The notes: generated from the sequence alone by a model not told the origin. A stretch of DNA of 64,000 nucleotides from Sphingomonas sp. TZW2008 (GCF_002117915.1 NZ_BDJB01000009.1:1-64000); one strand, 5' to 3'; positions 1 to 8,156 are shown, counted from the stretch's first letter. Numbers and translations are program-made.

Positions 1-23
1 CTGAATCAGAAAATCGAGCCAAT

Positions 24-848
24 GTGAATCCTCAACGATTCAGAAGGGCCGGAAACCGCTCTAGTTGCGGCAAGACTATACGTAGCAACAAGCTCGAGAA
101 CGTGGAGTGTCCTCATGGCGCCAGCCGCCGCTCTTCGCAGGAACCCTGCCGCACGGCTAGCGACACATCCTCATCGGTCATCTTTGAGTGCCGACCAGAT
201 GGCTACGCAGAAGGCGACCTACTAGAATGGATCGGTATCGGTGCGTCCTTCGACAGGCTCGAGATCTCCGTACAAACCTACCTGCCAGCTGCAGTTAAGG
301 AACCTCAAGGGACATCCCTTAATGACGCCCATACGGTTGATGATGCCTCCATCGACAGTCAGTGGAACCTCGCTCCAAAAACGCTCGGCCCTGAGGTTCA
401 GCGAGCATGCCCTTTCCTGCCCACTGCTGTAGAGCGTGCCAATGACGATGCGGACCATGTGTGTGGTGTCATTCAAGCGTCAGTAAATGAGATGGTGATC
501 GAACGCGGTAGGATCAAAAGCGAGACGGGAAGGATGATTGGCTTTTCGTTCCTGTTCCTTCTCTTTGCCCTCGCGACCTACCTGCTCGGTGGCCATCCTG
601 GGTGGATTGCTCCAACGCTGATAGCACTACTTACGGGAGCGAGCGCCGCCGAGTGCGCCGCCAGGAGGCGCGGCTTGGACGTCGCCATCAGCAGCTGTGA
701 AGAAGGGCTGAGGCAGCACGGGGTGTCGGTGAACTGGGAACGGCGGGGCGACCAGGTAAGAGCGGTGATGAAGTGGAAGGCTCTCAACCTGCGCTTGAAT
801 CACGCCGCCGTTGTTAACGGCGACCCTGATTTCACCCGCCAGAAGTAA
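24..848 (+). CDS. Hypothetical protein with a C-terminal membrane hairpin
   Basis: I do not recognise a family. The frame is open to the left window edge and the only early start is a GTG at 24, so the true start may lie outside the window. The first half has low complexity and no clear fold. Around residues 173-212 there are two close hydrophobic stretches (motifs GFSFLFLLFALATYLLGG and APTLIALLTG), then a charged tail of about 60 residues. This suggests a small membrane-anchored protein with both ends on one side. It lies in the island, and its function cannot be inferred. Confidence 0.45.
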   Translation: MNPQRFRRAGNRSSCGKTIRSNKLENVECPHGASRRSSQEPCRTASDTSSSVIFECRPDGYAEGDLLEWIGIGASFDRLEISVQTYLPAAVKEPQGTSLNDAHTVDDASIDSQWNLAPKTLGPEVQRACPFLPTAVERANDDADHVCGVIQASVNEMVIERGRIKSETGRMIGFSFLFLLFALATYLLGGHPGWIAPTLIALLTGASAAECAARRRGLDVAISSCEEGLRQHGVSVNWERRGDQVRAVMKWKALNLRLNHAAVVNGDPDFTRQK

Positions 849-972
849 ACCCTCAGATAAGTAGCCCGTGACTCCCGCCGGGACAGCATGCATGCTGTCC
901 AGCAGCGTTCAACTGCGTCTACCTCGATCCGGAGAGGATCGGCTGCTAAGCCGCTCATCCGAGGAGAGAGGT

Positions 973-1578
973 ATGGCTGACGTGGACTGGCTTCAACCTC
1001 AACAGGCGATAGATATGCTCGTTGATAGGGGCACGCAGGCGCCAGAAGCATGGAAAATTGTCGCAGACGCGATGCGGCAAGGCCGGTTGAGGTGTCGCGC
1101 GGCATCTATTGAGACGCACTTCGAAGGCGAACCACCTTACCAGAAGGATGATCACGAAGTTCTGTGCGACGCATGGTCGCTTGATGCCGTTCCTCCTCCT
1201 GGTCATGTTTTCTGGTCGCAAGGCGACGCTAGGCTAATGTTGCTTATCGCACCCATGGAGATCCGCGGAGCAAGGCTGTCCCGAGCCGGAGCGGAACTAC
1301 TCGCATTTGATCAATCGGAACGTCTGCGCTCAAGCAGCGGACCGTCGAGGCCGATCAAGAGCAAAGTCCCTCTACCAACCGATGACGCAATCCAAGCCAA
1401 AATGCAGGAGCTCATGACTGGAGGGCTGAGCCGTGATGAGGCCGCTAAGCGGATCCGGCAGGAGCCTGGCTTTGAGGCCGTCGGAAACGAGCATGCCCGC
1501 CGAACAGTTGTAAACAAGGTGCCGCGGGGACGCCCTCGTAAAATCGCACGGAATCAGGTAGATAGAACCGCGTTGTAA
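973..1578 (+). CDS. Hypothetical island protein with AT-hook-like tail
   Basis: A protein of 201 residues of unknown family. The ATG at 973 is chosen because GAGGAGAG stands just upstream; the frame runs further up to 868 without a good ribosome site. The N-terminal half is acidic and Trp-rich. The C-terminal third (about residues 140-190) is predicted helical and ends in RGRPRK, the core of an AT-hook, so DNA binding is possible. A hairpin followed by six T directly after the stop suggests a separate transcript. DNA binding is inference only. Confidence 0.5.
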   Translation: MADVDWLQPQQAIDMLVDRGTQAPEAWKIVADAMRQGRLRCRAASIETHFEGEPPYQKDDHEVLCDAWSLDAVPPPGHVFWSQGDARLMLLIAPMEIRGARLSRAGAELLAFDQSERLRSSSGPSRPIKSKVPLPTDDAIQAKMQELMTGGLSRDEAAKRIRQEPGFEAVGNEHARRTVVNKVPRGRPRKIARNQVDRTAL

Positions 1579-1613
1579 AATCGCACATGCGATTATTGCC
1601 GCGATTTTTTAAA
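1577..1613 (+). terminator. Rho-independent-like terminator after the AT-hook gene
   Basis: AAAATCGC (1577-1584) pairs with GCGATTTT (1601-1608), and a nested ATCGCA/TGCGAT repeat lies inside the loop. A run of T follows. It overlaps the stop codon of the preceding gene. Confidence 0.5.
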
Positions 1614-1654
1614 AATGGTCGTCCCGGATCGTCCAAGACGAAGAGGATGGTCAC

Positions 1655-1855
1655 ATGGCAGAGAACAACGCGGTTACCAAACTGGCGTATAGCATTCCAG
1701 AAGCCGCTGCCGCAGTTAGCATAGGGAGGTCGAAGCTTTATCTTCTGATCGCCCAAGGGCGGCTCGAAACACGCAAGATCGGCAAGCGTACTGTTATACC
1801 TACCGCTTCCCTGTTGAAGCTTTTGGACGAGCCATCAGATGGCGGGGAGCGGTAG
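1655..1855 (+). CDS. Excisionase/AlpA-type helix-turn-helix protein
   Basis: A 66-residue protein with the MerR-like winged helix-turn-helix of excisionases and AlpA regulators. The recognition pattern is SIPEAAAAVSIGRSKLY, followed by LIAQGRLETRKIGKRTVIP, ending with a short helix. In integrative elements such proteins direct excision or switch on integrase genes. The start ATG has GAGG upstream. It is followed five bases later by the primase fragment, so the two probably formed one transcript. Family assignment is good; its partner integrase is not in the window. Confidence 0.8.
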   Translation: MAENNAVTKLAYSIPEAAAAVSIGRSKLYLLIAQGRLETRKIGKRTVIPTASLLKLLDEPSDGGER

Positions 1856-1860
1856 GCGCT

Positions 1861-2226
1861 GTGGCTGCGCACGCTCGTTTAGGTGCCTTCGCCTCCATCT
1901 GCTCCCATCTCAGTGAGCGTTTTCCGGTCTCGGGTGTAGCGCGGCAGACAGGCGTGAAACTCGTCCGCGCGGGTCGCGAGCTGAAGGGGTGCTGCCCCTT
2001 CCACCCCGACAAAACGCCCAGCTTCACAATCTACGCGGACGACCGCCGCTTCCAGTGCTTCGGCTGCGGTGCCGAGGGTGATGTCCTCGACTTCGTGCAG
2101 CGTGCGTACAGCGCACGTTCCTCACTGATGACGGGCAAATGCGGCCCGCGCCCGCGTCGACACGTTCCTGCAGAACTGGTTGACGAAAGAGACCCTCGAG
2201 CTGGAGTCGGCAAAGCATCTGTATGA
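1861..2226 (+). pseudogene. Truncated DNA primase, CHC2 zinc finger only
   Basis: The GTG-started frame encodes a CHC2-type zinc-binding domain of phage or plasmid primases. The ligands are C45-x2-H48 (motif CCPFHPDKTPSF) and C66-x2-C69 (motif FQCFGCGAEGDVLDF). Family members continue into a TOPRIM or helicase domain of several hundred residues. Here similarity stops at about residue 83 (near base 2110), and the remaining 38 residues run out of frame over the start of a DUF262 remnant. It is therefore a stump left by a deletion. Even if translated it could not prime DNA. Confidence 0.75.
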
Positions 2227-2538
2227 TCGCTTTCTCCGCCACGTCGCTTCGCTCCGGAAGGAGTTGCCAAACTAAAAGGTTGACATGCCGGGACTGATAG
2301 CCGGCATCCGGCGCGATGCTGATCTGTACGAGCGGATCGATCGACCGATCGGGTCCAACCGGTTCGACAGATTCCTGAAGCGTTTCGGCATAGTGGACGT
2401 CGTTGTGCTGCACCCGGTGCTGCTGGCGCGTATGGGTCGGGACGGATCGGATCAGGCCGACCTGGAGGAGGTGGCGACTGCGATGGAGAGCTACCTCATC
2501 CGGCGCATGACCCGTCGCTTTCTAATGGGCCGTGGTTA
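2132..2538 (+). pseudogene. DUF262/GmrSD-type restriction protein, middle fragment
   Basis: One reading frame from 2132 to 2538 gives a sequence typical of DUF262 (GmrSD/ParB-like nuclease) proteins. It has a helical part containing FLQNWLTKETLELESAK and LYDRFLRHVASL, and then the signature LEEVATAMESYLIRRM. A TAA at 2273-2275 interrupts it in frame, leaving only an 84-residue open piece from 2285. The N-terminal catalytic DUF262 domain is missing, and the fragment ends where the IS begins. GmrSD systems restrict phage DNA with modified bases; this copy is dead. Confidence 0.7.
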
Positions 2539-3373
2539 GGGTCAGGACTCGTTGATCAGAGCCAGAAGATGACGGCGGCGGCGAGCGCGATGGCGGAGAA
2601 GAATACCGTGGGGCATAAATCGTAGCGAGTGGCGACACGGCGCCAGTCCTTCAATCGGCCGAACATGATCTCGATGCGGCTGCGGCTTTGGTAGCGGCGC
2701 CTGTCGGATTTGATGGGACATTGCGTGATTTCGGCCCGGGATGCAGGGCGTTATGCCCTTGGCGTGCAGCGCGTCCCTGTACCAGTCGGCGTCATAGCCG
2801 CGATCGGCGAGCATCCATTGCGCGTTGGGCAGATCGTCGAGCAGCGCCGCGGCACCGGTATAATCGCTGACCTGACCAGCGGTCATGAAGAAGCTCAGCG
2901 GGCGACCGTTGGCATCGGTGACGGGGGTGCAGCTTCGTATTCATACCACCTTTGGTGCGACCGATCAGGCGGCCGAGCCCCCCCTTTTTTAGCCGCAGGC
3001 TCGAAGCCGTGCGGTGCGCCTTAAGATAGGTCGCATCGATCATGACCGTCTTCGGCGTGGCGCTCGCGGCGGCAGTCCTTCCATCATGCGTAGGAAGACG
3101 CCTCTCTCGCTCCACCGCTTCCAGCGGTTGGCGAGGGTCTTGGACGGGCCATACTCCCTGGGCGCATCGCACCAGCGCAGCCCGTTGCGGTTGACGAAGA
3201 CAATGCCGCTCAAAACCGCCGATCATCAACCGGGGGCTTGCCGCGGTTCTTGGGAAGATATGGCTCGAGCCGCGCCATCTGCTCGTCGGTCAGCCAGTAA
3301 AGGTCGCTCATCCTCGGTCTCCTTGCGGAGCCTGAATCAGATCGTGACGCTCACATCGCTGGGGTCCTGACCC
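2539..3373 (-). mobile_element. IS5-like insertion sequence, 835 bp
   Basis: Perfect 10-bp terminal inverted repeats GGGTCAGGAC lie at 2539-2548 and, as the complement, at 3364-3373. TA on both sides fits a 2-bp target duplication as in the IS427-like group of IS5. The element is essentially full length and encodes one transposase region on the minus strand. It sits inside a DUF262 gene remnant. Confidence 0.85.
2556..3311 (-). pseudogene. IS5-family transposase, multiply frameshifted
   Basis: The start MSDLYWLTDEQMARLEPYLP and the DDE-type pieces (TVMIDATYLKAHRTAS, MLADRGYDADWYRDAL, RIEIMFGRLKDWRR, end VIFWL) match IS5-family transposases of about 250 residues. They fall in different frames. 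Comparing the pieces shows roughly five one-base indels: near GATCGGCGG-TTTTGAGC, near GGACTG-CCGCC, in the CACCCCCGTC run, in CCGAAA-TCACG and in GTCCC-ATC. Most lie in short homopolymer runs. No programmed shift explains them all, so the gene is inactive. Confidence 0.8.
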
Positions 3374-3375
3374 TA

Positions 3376-3543
3376 GTAGACAACGGTGTGGGCAAGCGTG
3401 ATGCTCTGCACGAGCGCAGCAAGCTGGAGCTGAACCGGCGTCTGCTTGCTGAGCACGCGAGCTGGGACGAGAGCCAGATGAAGTTGCGGCCAAACGAATT
3501 GTTCAAAGTGGCGGTCGCTATGGCCGGCTGGCCCCCCGGCTGA
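3376..3543 (+). pseudogene. DUF262/DUF1524 protein, C-terminal fragment
   Basis: Directly after the IS a 56-codon frame encodes KRDALHERSKLELNRRLL, then WDESQMKLRPNELFKVA and AGWPPG before the stop. This matches the end of the DUF1524 domain that closes GmrSD-type proteins (pattern Kr..L..hS.l.LNr.ll...WdE..i..R...L......Wp.P). It is the far end of the gene whose middle lies at 2132-2538. The His-containing HNH part and about 100 or more residues between the pieces are missing, and the frames do not join across the IS. Confidence 0.65.
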
Positions 3544-3679
3544 GCGAGGCGAACTTATTAACAACTGAACCGCCCAAGAGCGAGCAGGAAGTTTTTAAGA
3601 GAACGCGCGACGTTAAGGCGATCTGCCCGTCCCTGACGAAGCGCGACCCTTCATCCGATGGGCGGGTACGCATCGAAGC

Positions 3680-3703
3680 TAAGTAGGGCCGTAAGTAGGG
3701 CCG
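3680..3703. repeat. Tandem 12-bp repeat beside tRNA-Ser
   Basis: TAAGTAGGGCCG occurs twice without a gap (3680-3691 and 3692-3703), about 55 bases from the tRNA 3' end. Direct repeats in this position resemble arm-type recombinase sites, but this is inference. Nothing else is recognised between 3544 and 3756. Confidence 0.6.
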
Positions 3704-3756
3704 ACGTCCGCAGCACCCAATTTTCGTAAAACTATCAACAACATACGAAGAACAAG

Positions 3757-3847
3757 TGGCGGAGCGGGAGGGATTCGAACCCTCGATACGCTTTTGACGT
3801 ATACTCACTTTCCAGGCGAGCGCCTTCGACCACTCGGCCACCGCTCC
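3757..3847 (-). tRNA. tRNA-Ser (anticodon GGA)
   Basis: Read on the minus strand, the acceptor stem GGAGCGG pairs with CCGCTCC, the anticodon loop is CTGGAAA with anticodon GGA, there is a long variable arm, and the T-loop is GGTTCGAATCC. The 3' CCA is encoded (3757-3759). Length is 91 nt with CCA, normal for a class II serine tRNA. Its 3' end faces the decayed island. Confidence 0.95.
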
Positions 3848-3941
3848 GCATTGCCGGGAGCCGGAGCCCCTAGGGCGGACGCGGGCGCGGCGCAAGCGCC
3901 GGTGCATTGCGTAAGCCGGCGCGAGTGTGCACGATCGTAAA

Positions 3942-4883
3942 ATGTTCGCCTCGCTTCTACCGCTTCTGTTCGTCCAGGCCGCCGCTGCACAGGCAATTGG
4001 CCGAACGCAGCCTGATCCACGTTCGCCGACGGAGATCGTTGAGGCTGCCCCCACGTCCGATTGGCGGCAAATCGCGGCGGAGGACATGTTGGTCATGGAG
4101 TTGGCGGGGGGGCGGCGGGTGGTTGTGCAATTGATGCCGGCGCCGTTTGCGCGAGCCTGGATCGGTAACATCCGCACCCTTGCTACGGCGGAGTGGTGGG
4201 ACGGCACAAGCATCAACCGCGTCCAGGACAATTACGTCGTGCAATGGGGTGATGCGAGCGAGAAAAAGTCATTGCCGCCTGGTCTTTCAGCGGCCAACGA
4301 GTCGGATTATAGCGTGCCCGCGACTTCGCTCAATCCGCGCGAGATGACGCGCGGGCCTGCCGACGTCTATGCGCGATCAACCTACTTCTATCGCGGATGG
4401 CCGATTGCTGGTGACGAAGGTTGGCCAAAAGGGGGAGTGCAAAAGGGCTTTGCGAGGGGTTCGCGGGCATGGCCGGTGCATTGCTACGGCACTGTGGGGG
4501 TGGGGCGAGACGTGTCGCCGAACACGGGCACGGGTGCAGAGCTCTACGCCGTCATCGGGCATGCGCCGCGCCACCTCGATCGCAACATCGCCGTGGTCGG
4601 TCGGGTGATTGCGGGCATCGAGCACCTGTCGAGCTTGCCGCGCGGCACGGTGGGGCTGGGCTTCTATGCGCGGCCCGAGCAGCGCGTGCCGATCGAACGG
4701 CTGCGGCTGGCGAGTGCGTTGCCCTTGGCGGAGCGGCCACGGTTCGAATACCTCGCCACTGACAGCCCGACTTGGGCGCGCTATGCGAGCGCGCGCGCCA
4801 ATCGCAAGGACGCCTTTTTCATCCAGCCGGCCGGCGCGGCGGACATCTGCAACATACCGGTGCCGGTGCGCGCGATTCCGTAA
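3942..4883 (+). CDS. Secreted cyclophilin-type peptidyl-prolyl isomerase-like protein
   Basis: 313 residues. The ATG at 3942 is preferred over 3927 because it begins a clean signal peptide ([18 protein letters not shown]). The mature part has cyclophilin features: [33 protein letters not shown], a [15 protein letters not shown] segment, and [18 protein letters not shown]. The long insert between these is typical of a divergent alphaproteobacterial subgroup. A periplasmic protein-folding role is likely. Several residues of the classical active site are not obvious, so activity is uncertain. It follows the divergent tRNA-Ser directly and is probably a single-gene unit. Confidence 0.75.
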   Translation: MFASLLPLLFVQAAAAQAIGRTQPDPRSPTEIVEAAPTSDWRQIAAEDMLVMELAGGRRVVVQLMPAPFARAWIGNIRTLATAEWWDGTSINRVQDNYVVQWGDASEKKSLPPGLSAANESDYSVPATSLNPREMTRGPADVYARSTYFYRGWPIAGDEGWPKGGVQKGFARGSRAWPVHCYGTVGVGRDVSPNTGTGAELYAVIGHAPRHLDRNIAVVGRVIAGIEHLSSLPRGTVGLGFYARPEQRVPIERLRLASALPLAERPRFEYLATDSPTWARYASARANRKDAFFIQPAGAADICNIPVPVRAIP

Positions 4884-5645
4884 TCCGGGCTGACGGCGAT
4901 CATCGTATCGGGCTGTGCCGTCCAGGCGCCGATGCTGGGCGCGACGATCAGAACCCGGGGTCACGGGCCTAGATCTGAACAATGCTGTGAGCCGCCTGAA
5001 AACGTGACCCCACGTGCGCGTCATCGGAGCAGGCGATGCTGCCGCCCGGCGAGCCGACGCGGGGGAGCGTCGAACCCGTACAATGCTGCACTGCAGCGTC
5101 GACTCGGCCCGCGAGAGCGTGGCCAACCCAGCCTTGTCGTGTCCTGCGCTAAGCGCACGCGGAGCAGCACTGCTCCGGGCCACGACCGAGCGGCGCGCGG
5201 GCAAGCAATCGCCGGGGATCCCACTGGCGTGCGCTGAGTGGCAGAGCCGAACGCACATGCGCCAGCCGAAGCGGACGGACGGCGGCCGAAGCGCCGCGCG
5301 AGCCGTTTGGGCGTTCGCCGACCGAGCCGAGTGCCGAGGCACGCACCTTGCGCACGCCGGACACCGAGGTGGCATCCGAGCGGCTGAGGGGAGCGTATCG
5401 GCCGTTCGGTGCGTCCGGATGCGATCGCAATGTTCTGACTCTTCGTCGGCCCGGAACGCGCTGGACCACGACGGGATGGAACGGTGGCGGGGCGCGCTAT
5501 CGCCTAATCTGTCGGGCCCGCGGCCCCCGCATTAACCTCGCCCCACCGAACGGTGAGGTACTGCCCGGGAGAGCAAAGTGCGGGGCGAGCGTCTGATCGA
5601 CGCTGTGTCCCGAGCCTAGCTGATCGCGTGTCGTCGCGGCTAAGC
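4884..5645. other. 762-bp stretch without a recognisable gene
   Basis: Open frames here have no family resemblance and composition unlike real genes on either strand. It contains a 9-bp inverted repeat with a 37-base spacer near its left end (4957-5011) and a compact GGAGCAG-CA-CTGCTCC palindrome near 5160. No tRNA, rRNA or obvious leader RNA was seen. Confidence 0.5.
4957..5011. repeat. Inverted repeat, possible transcription end of the cyclophilin gene
   Basis: GGGGTCACG (4957-4965) pairs with CGTGACCCC (5003-5011). The loop is 37 bases and there is no T-tract, so a terminator role is only a guess. Confidence 0.4.
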
Positions 5646-6773
5646 TCAGTGGATCAGTCGGCCGAGGCGCCGTGCGACGAACGGGGCGTAGTGAGAGCGC
5701 CTGATGCGCGTGATCGCGCGGTCGGCAACACGATCGAGCCAGTGTAGCGCGTGTCGGCGCAGCCACAGCCGGCTTTGTGCCAGTCGCACGTCAAGAAGCA
5801 TCGCGCCGTGCTGGTGCGCGGCGGCCGAGCGAAGCGCGCGGACGGCGGTGGTTGCGTCACCCCGCGTCTCGAGATGCGCAGCATAGCCCATCCAGGCGTG
5901 CGCGTTGCTCGGCGTGCGCTGAATGGCGGCGCGGTGGAGTGGGGCGGCTTCGGCCGGGCGCCCGAGCCGATCGAGCAGCGCGGCTTGCAGCGCGAGGATA
6001 TGCGATTCAGGTTCGAGCGCGGCGGCGCGTTCGAGCAGCCGGATTGCGCGTTCGGGGTGGCGCGCGGCGCAGCGCTGCGCGAGCACGAAATAATGGTGCT
6101 GCGACGTGCGGCGTGCCTGACGCACCTGGCGAAGCATCGCGGCGGGATCGAAGCTGTCGGCGATGATCTGACGCAGCGCGGCTTGGAGTGCGCCGGTTTC
6201 CACCAGCAGCGCGCCGACGGGATGACCGCCGCCGGGAACGGGGATGAGCGTCGCGGCACCGGCGGCGGCGATCGCGCGGGCATGGCGCGCGTCGCCCCCG
6301 ACATGCGGATCGTAGAAGACGTACTGGCGCTTCGCGGGCACCAGCGGCGCTTCGTCGAAACGGACGTGCGCGATGTCGGCCTGCCAGCGCCTCTCCCATG
6401 GCGCAACGCGCGGATCGACGCTGATCTGCGGCGACAAGGCAATCGCCGTGTCGGCGCGGCACGCAGCGGCGAAGCGCACCGCGGCGTAGCCGCCCATGCT
6501 GGAACCATAGGTGATCGCGCGATCATAGAGCCGGGCGGTCGCCGCGACGTGCGCAAGCGCTTCCGCAATATCGGGATATTGATACCAAAGGTTGCTGCGG
6601 TTGATGACGTGGATCGCGTCGATCCGCGTACGACGCAGGAAGTCCTCGGCAAAGCCGGCGCGATCAGGGGAAAGATCGTCCGCCCGCGATCCGAAGGTGA
6701 CGATCAGCGTGCCCCCGCGCGAGCCGACGCGACGGACCACAAGGTTCGGCGAGCGGAACAGTTCCTCTTGCAA
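5646..6773 (-). CDS. Alpha/beta hydrolase with C-terminal TPR-like repeats
   Basis: 375 residues from a TTG start at 6773, chosen because AAAGGGGAT stands just upstream and the protein family begins at this point; the frame is open further upstream but overlaps the exonuclease gene. Residues about 20-210 form an alpha/beta hydrolase fold with nucleophile elbow YGSSMGGYA and a late His in PVPGGGHPVG. The rest is helical with TPR-like spacing (RAIRLLERAAALEPE, HAWMGYAAHLETRGD). Such two-part proteins occur in Sphingomonas beside polysaccharide or repair genes; the substrate is unknown. Confidence 0.6.
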   Translation of the reverse strand: MQEELFRSPNLVVRRVGSRGGTLIVTFGSRADDLSPDRAGFAEDFLRRTRIDAIHVINRSNLWYQYPDIAEALAHVAATARLYDRAITYGSSMGGYAAVRFAAACRADTAIALSPQISVDPRVAPWERRWQADIAHVRFDEAPLVPAKRQYVFYDPHVGGDARHARAIAAAGAATLIPVPGGGHPVGALLVETGALQAALRQIIADSFDPAAMLRQVRQARRTSQHHYFVLAQRCAARHPERAIRLLERAAALEPESHILALQAALLDRLGRPAEAAPLHRAAIQRTPSNAHAWMGYAAHLETRGDATTAVRALRSAAAHQHGAMLLDVRLAQSRLWLRRHALHWLDRVADRAITRIRRSHYAPFVARRLGRLIH

Positions 6774-6895
6774 TCGATCCCCTTTGCACCGGTGGTAGCG
6801 TAGTAGAAGCGGCGCGGCGAGGGGGGCGGGGTAGGGCGTCGAGGAGTCGGGCGTATCGGGATGGCGCAGGGGGGCGGCCAGAGGGTGCGGCCGGA

Positions 6896-7894
6896 CTAGT
6901 CGTCCTCGTCCTCGAAGCCGACAAGCGCCAGCGCGCGGGCCTTGATCTGGCGCGTCATGCACCAGTGAATCAGCGCGTCCTCGCGGCCATGCGTGACCCA
7001 CACTTCGCGCGGGGCGATTTCCTGGATCGTGTCGATCAGTTCGTCCCAATCGGCGTGGTCGGACATGATCAGCGGCAGTTCGACGAGCTTCTGCCGCGCG
7101 CGCTGGCGCACGCGCATCCAGCCGCTGGCCATCGCGGTGATCGGATCGGGAAGGCGGCGCGACCAGCGATCGTTGAGCGCGCCGGGCGGGCACATCACGA
7201 CGTGGCCCGCCATCGCCGCCTTGGGCACGCCGGCGACGGGGATCAGCTCACCCAGGCGAACGCCGTGCTCGGCGTAAAGATCGCACAGGCGCTGGAGCGC
7301 GCCGTGAATGTAGATCGGCGCCTCGTGCCCGCGTTCGCGCAGTTCGGCGATGACGCGCTGCGCCTTGCCCAGCGCATAGGCGCCGACGAGGACGCAGCGA
7401 TCGGGATTGGCGTGGAGCCGCGCGATGAGCTTGTCGATCTCGTCCCCGGTATCGGGATGGCGGAAGACGGGCAGGCCGAACGTCGCCTCCGTCACGAACA
7501 CGTCACACGCAACGGGCTCGAACGGCGCGCAGGTGGGATCGGGGCGGCGCTTGTAATCGCCCGAGACGACGATCCGCTCGCCGCGATGCTCGAGCAGGAT
7601 CTGCGCCGAGCCGAGCACGTGCCCGGCAGGGACGAAGCTTGCCTCAACGTCGCCGAGCCGCACCGTCTCGCCGTAGGCAACCGGGTGCCCGGCCTGTTCG
7701 CCGTAGCGCGCGTCCATGATCGCGAGCGTCTCAGGCGTCGCCCATACCGCAGCGTGGCCGCCGCGCGCGTGATCGGCGTGGCCGTGCGTTACGAGCGCGC
7801 GCGCCTGCGGGATCGAGGGATCGATCCACGCATCGGCGGGACGCACGTAGATGCCGTGGGGGTGGGGTTCGAGCCAGTCGCCGAGCTTGGACAT
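6896..7894 (-). CDS. Ligase-associated DNA exonuclease (metallo-beta-lactamase fold)
   Basis: 332 residues. The metal-binding motif is THGHADH (H37, H39, D41, H42), with later GDYKRRPDPTC, TEATFGLPVF, LVGAYALGKAQR and SDHADWDEL, as in the SNM1/Artemis-like ligase-associated exonuclease family. These enzymes process DNA ends and are normally encoded with an ATP-dependent ligase, an Lhr-like helicase and PdeM. The start MSKLGDWLEPHPHGIYV is the usual family start. The helicase lies on the other strand about 400 bp away; the ligase gene is absent here. Confidence 0.88.
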   Translation of the reverse strand: MSKLGDWLEPHPHGIYVRPADAWIDPSIPQARALVTHGHADHARGGHAAVWATPETLAIMDARYGEQAGHPVAYGETVRLGDVEASFVPAGHVLGSAQILLEHRGERIVVSGDYKRRPDPTCAPFEPVACDVFVTEATFGLPVFRHPDTGDEIDKLIARLHANPDRCVLVGAYALGKAQRVIAELRERGHEAPIYIHGALQRLCDLYAEHGVRLGELIPVAGVPKAAMAGHVVMCPPGALNDRWSRRLPDPITAMASGWMRVRQRARQKLVELPLIMSDHADWDELIDTIQEIAPREVWVTHGREDALIHWCMTRQIKARALALVGFEDEDD

Positions 7895-7967
7895 CAGCCG
7901 AATACGCACGACCGGATCGAAAAGCCCAACACCCTCGTTATCCGTCGGAACGACAGGAGAGTTTCGC

Positions 7968-8156
7968 ATGGTATATTCGATATTCGGCGACAGCCTGTGG
8001 GCGATCGTCGTCATTGGCGGCTTCATCATCCTCGCCGCGGCGCTGGCGTTCGCCAAGCTGCGCAACAAGACGACCCCGGCGCAGGACGCACGGACCGAGC
8101 AGGCGACGCGCGACTTGTACAAGGAGCAATCGCGGCAGGACAGCATGCGCGGTTGA
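7968..8156 (+). CDS. Small single-pass membrane protein
   Basis: 62 residues from an ATG preceded by ACAGGAGAG. One hydrophobic helix (LWAIVVIGGFIILAAALAFA) is followed by a charged tail with KLRNKTTP. The N-terminus is short, so the tail is probably cytoplasmic. It lies between the divergent exonuclease and helicase genes, where the ATP-dependent ligase gene is often found in relatives. I do not recognise a family and assign no function. Confidence 0.65.
   Translation: MVYSIFGDSLWAIVVIGGFIILAAALAFAKLRNKTTPAQDARTEQATRDLYKEQSRQDSMRG

Larger units (their letters stand above)
1..3756. mobile_element. Degraded integrative island next to tRNA-Ser
   Basis: The stretch lies against the 3' end of the minus-strand tRNA-Ser gene, a common integration point for tyrosine-recombinase elements. 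It contains accessory functions only: an excisionase-like HTH protein, a primase zinc-finger stump, a restriction-type DUF262 remnant and an IS. Genes after the tRNA are ordinary chromosomal ones. The left boundary lies outside the window and no integrase is visible, so the element type is inferred. Broken genes and a tandem 12-mer near the tRNA fit a decayed element. Confidence 0.55.

Noticed and set aside
4377..5375. 332-codon minus-strand frame over the cyclophilin gene and the gap after it
   Set aside because: Composition is Arg/Ala/Pro-rich shadow sequence without a fold or ribosome site; the plus-strand cyclophilin is supported by motifs and signal peptide.
5014..5535. 173-codon plus-strand frame in the gene-free stretch
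   Set aside because: No recognisable motif, no ribosome site, amino acid use unlike neighbouring proteins. Kept as unassigned DNA.
5751..6803. Plus-strand frame of 350 codons opposite the hydrolase
   Set aside because: It is a shadow; the minus strand encodes a clear alpha/beta hydrolase elbow.
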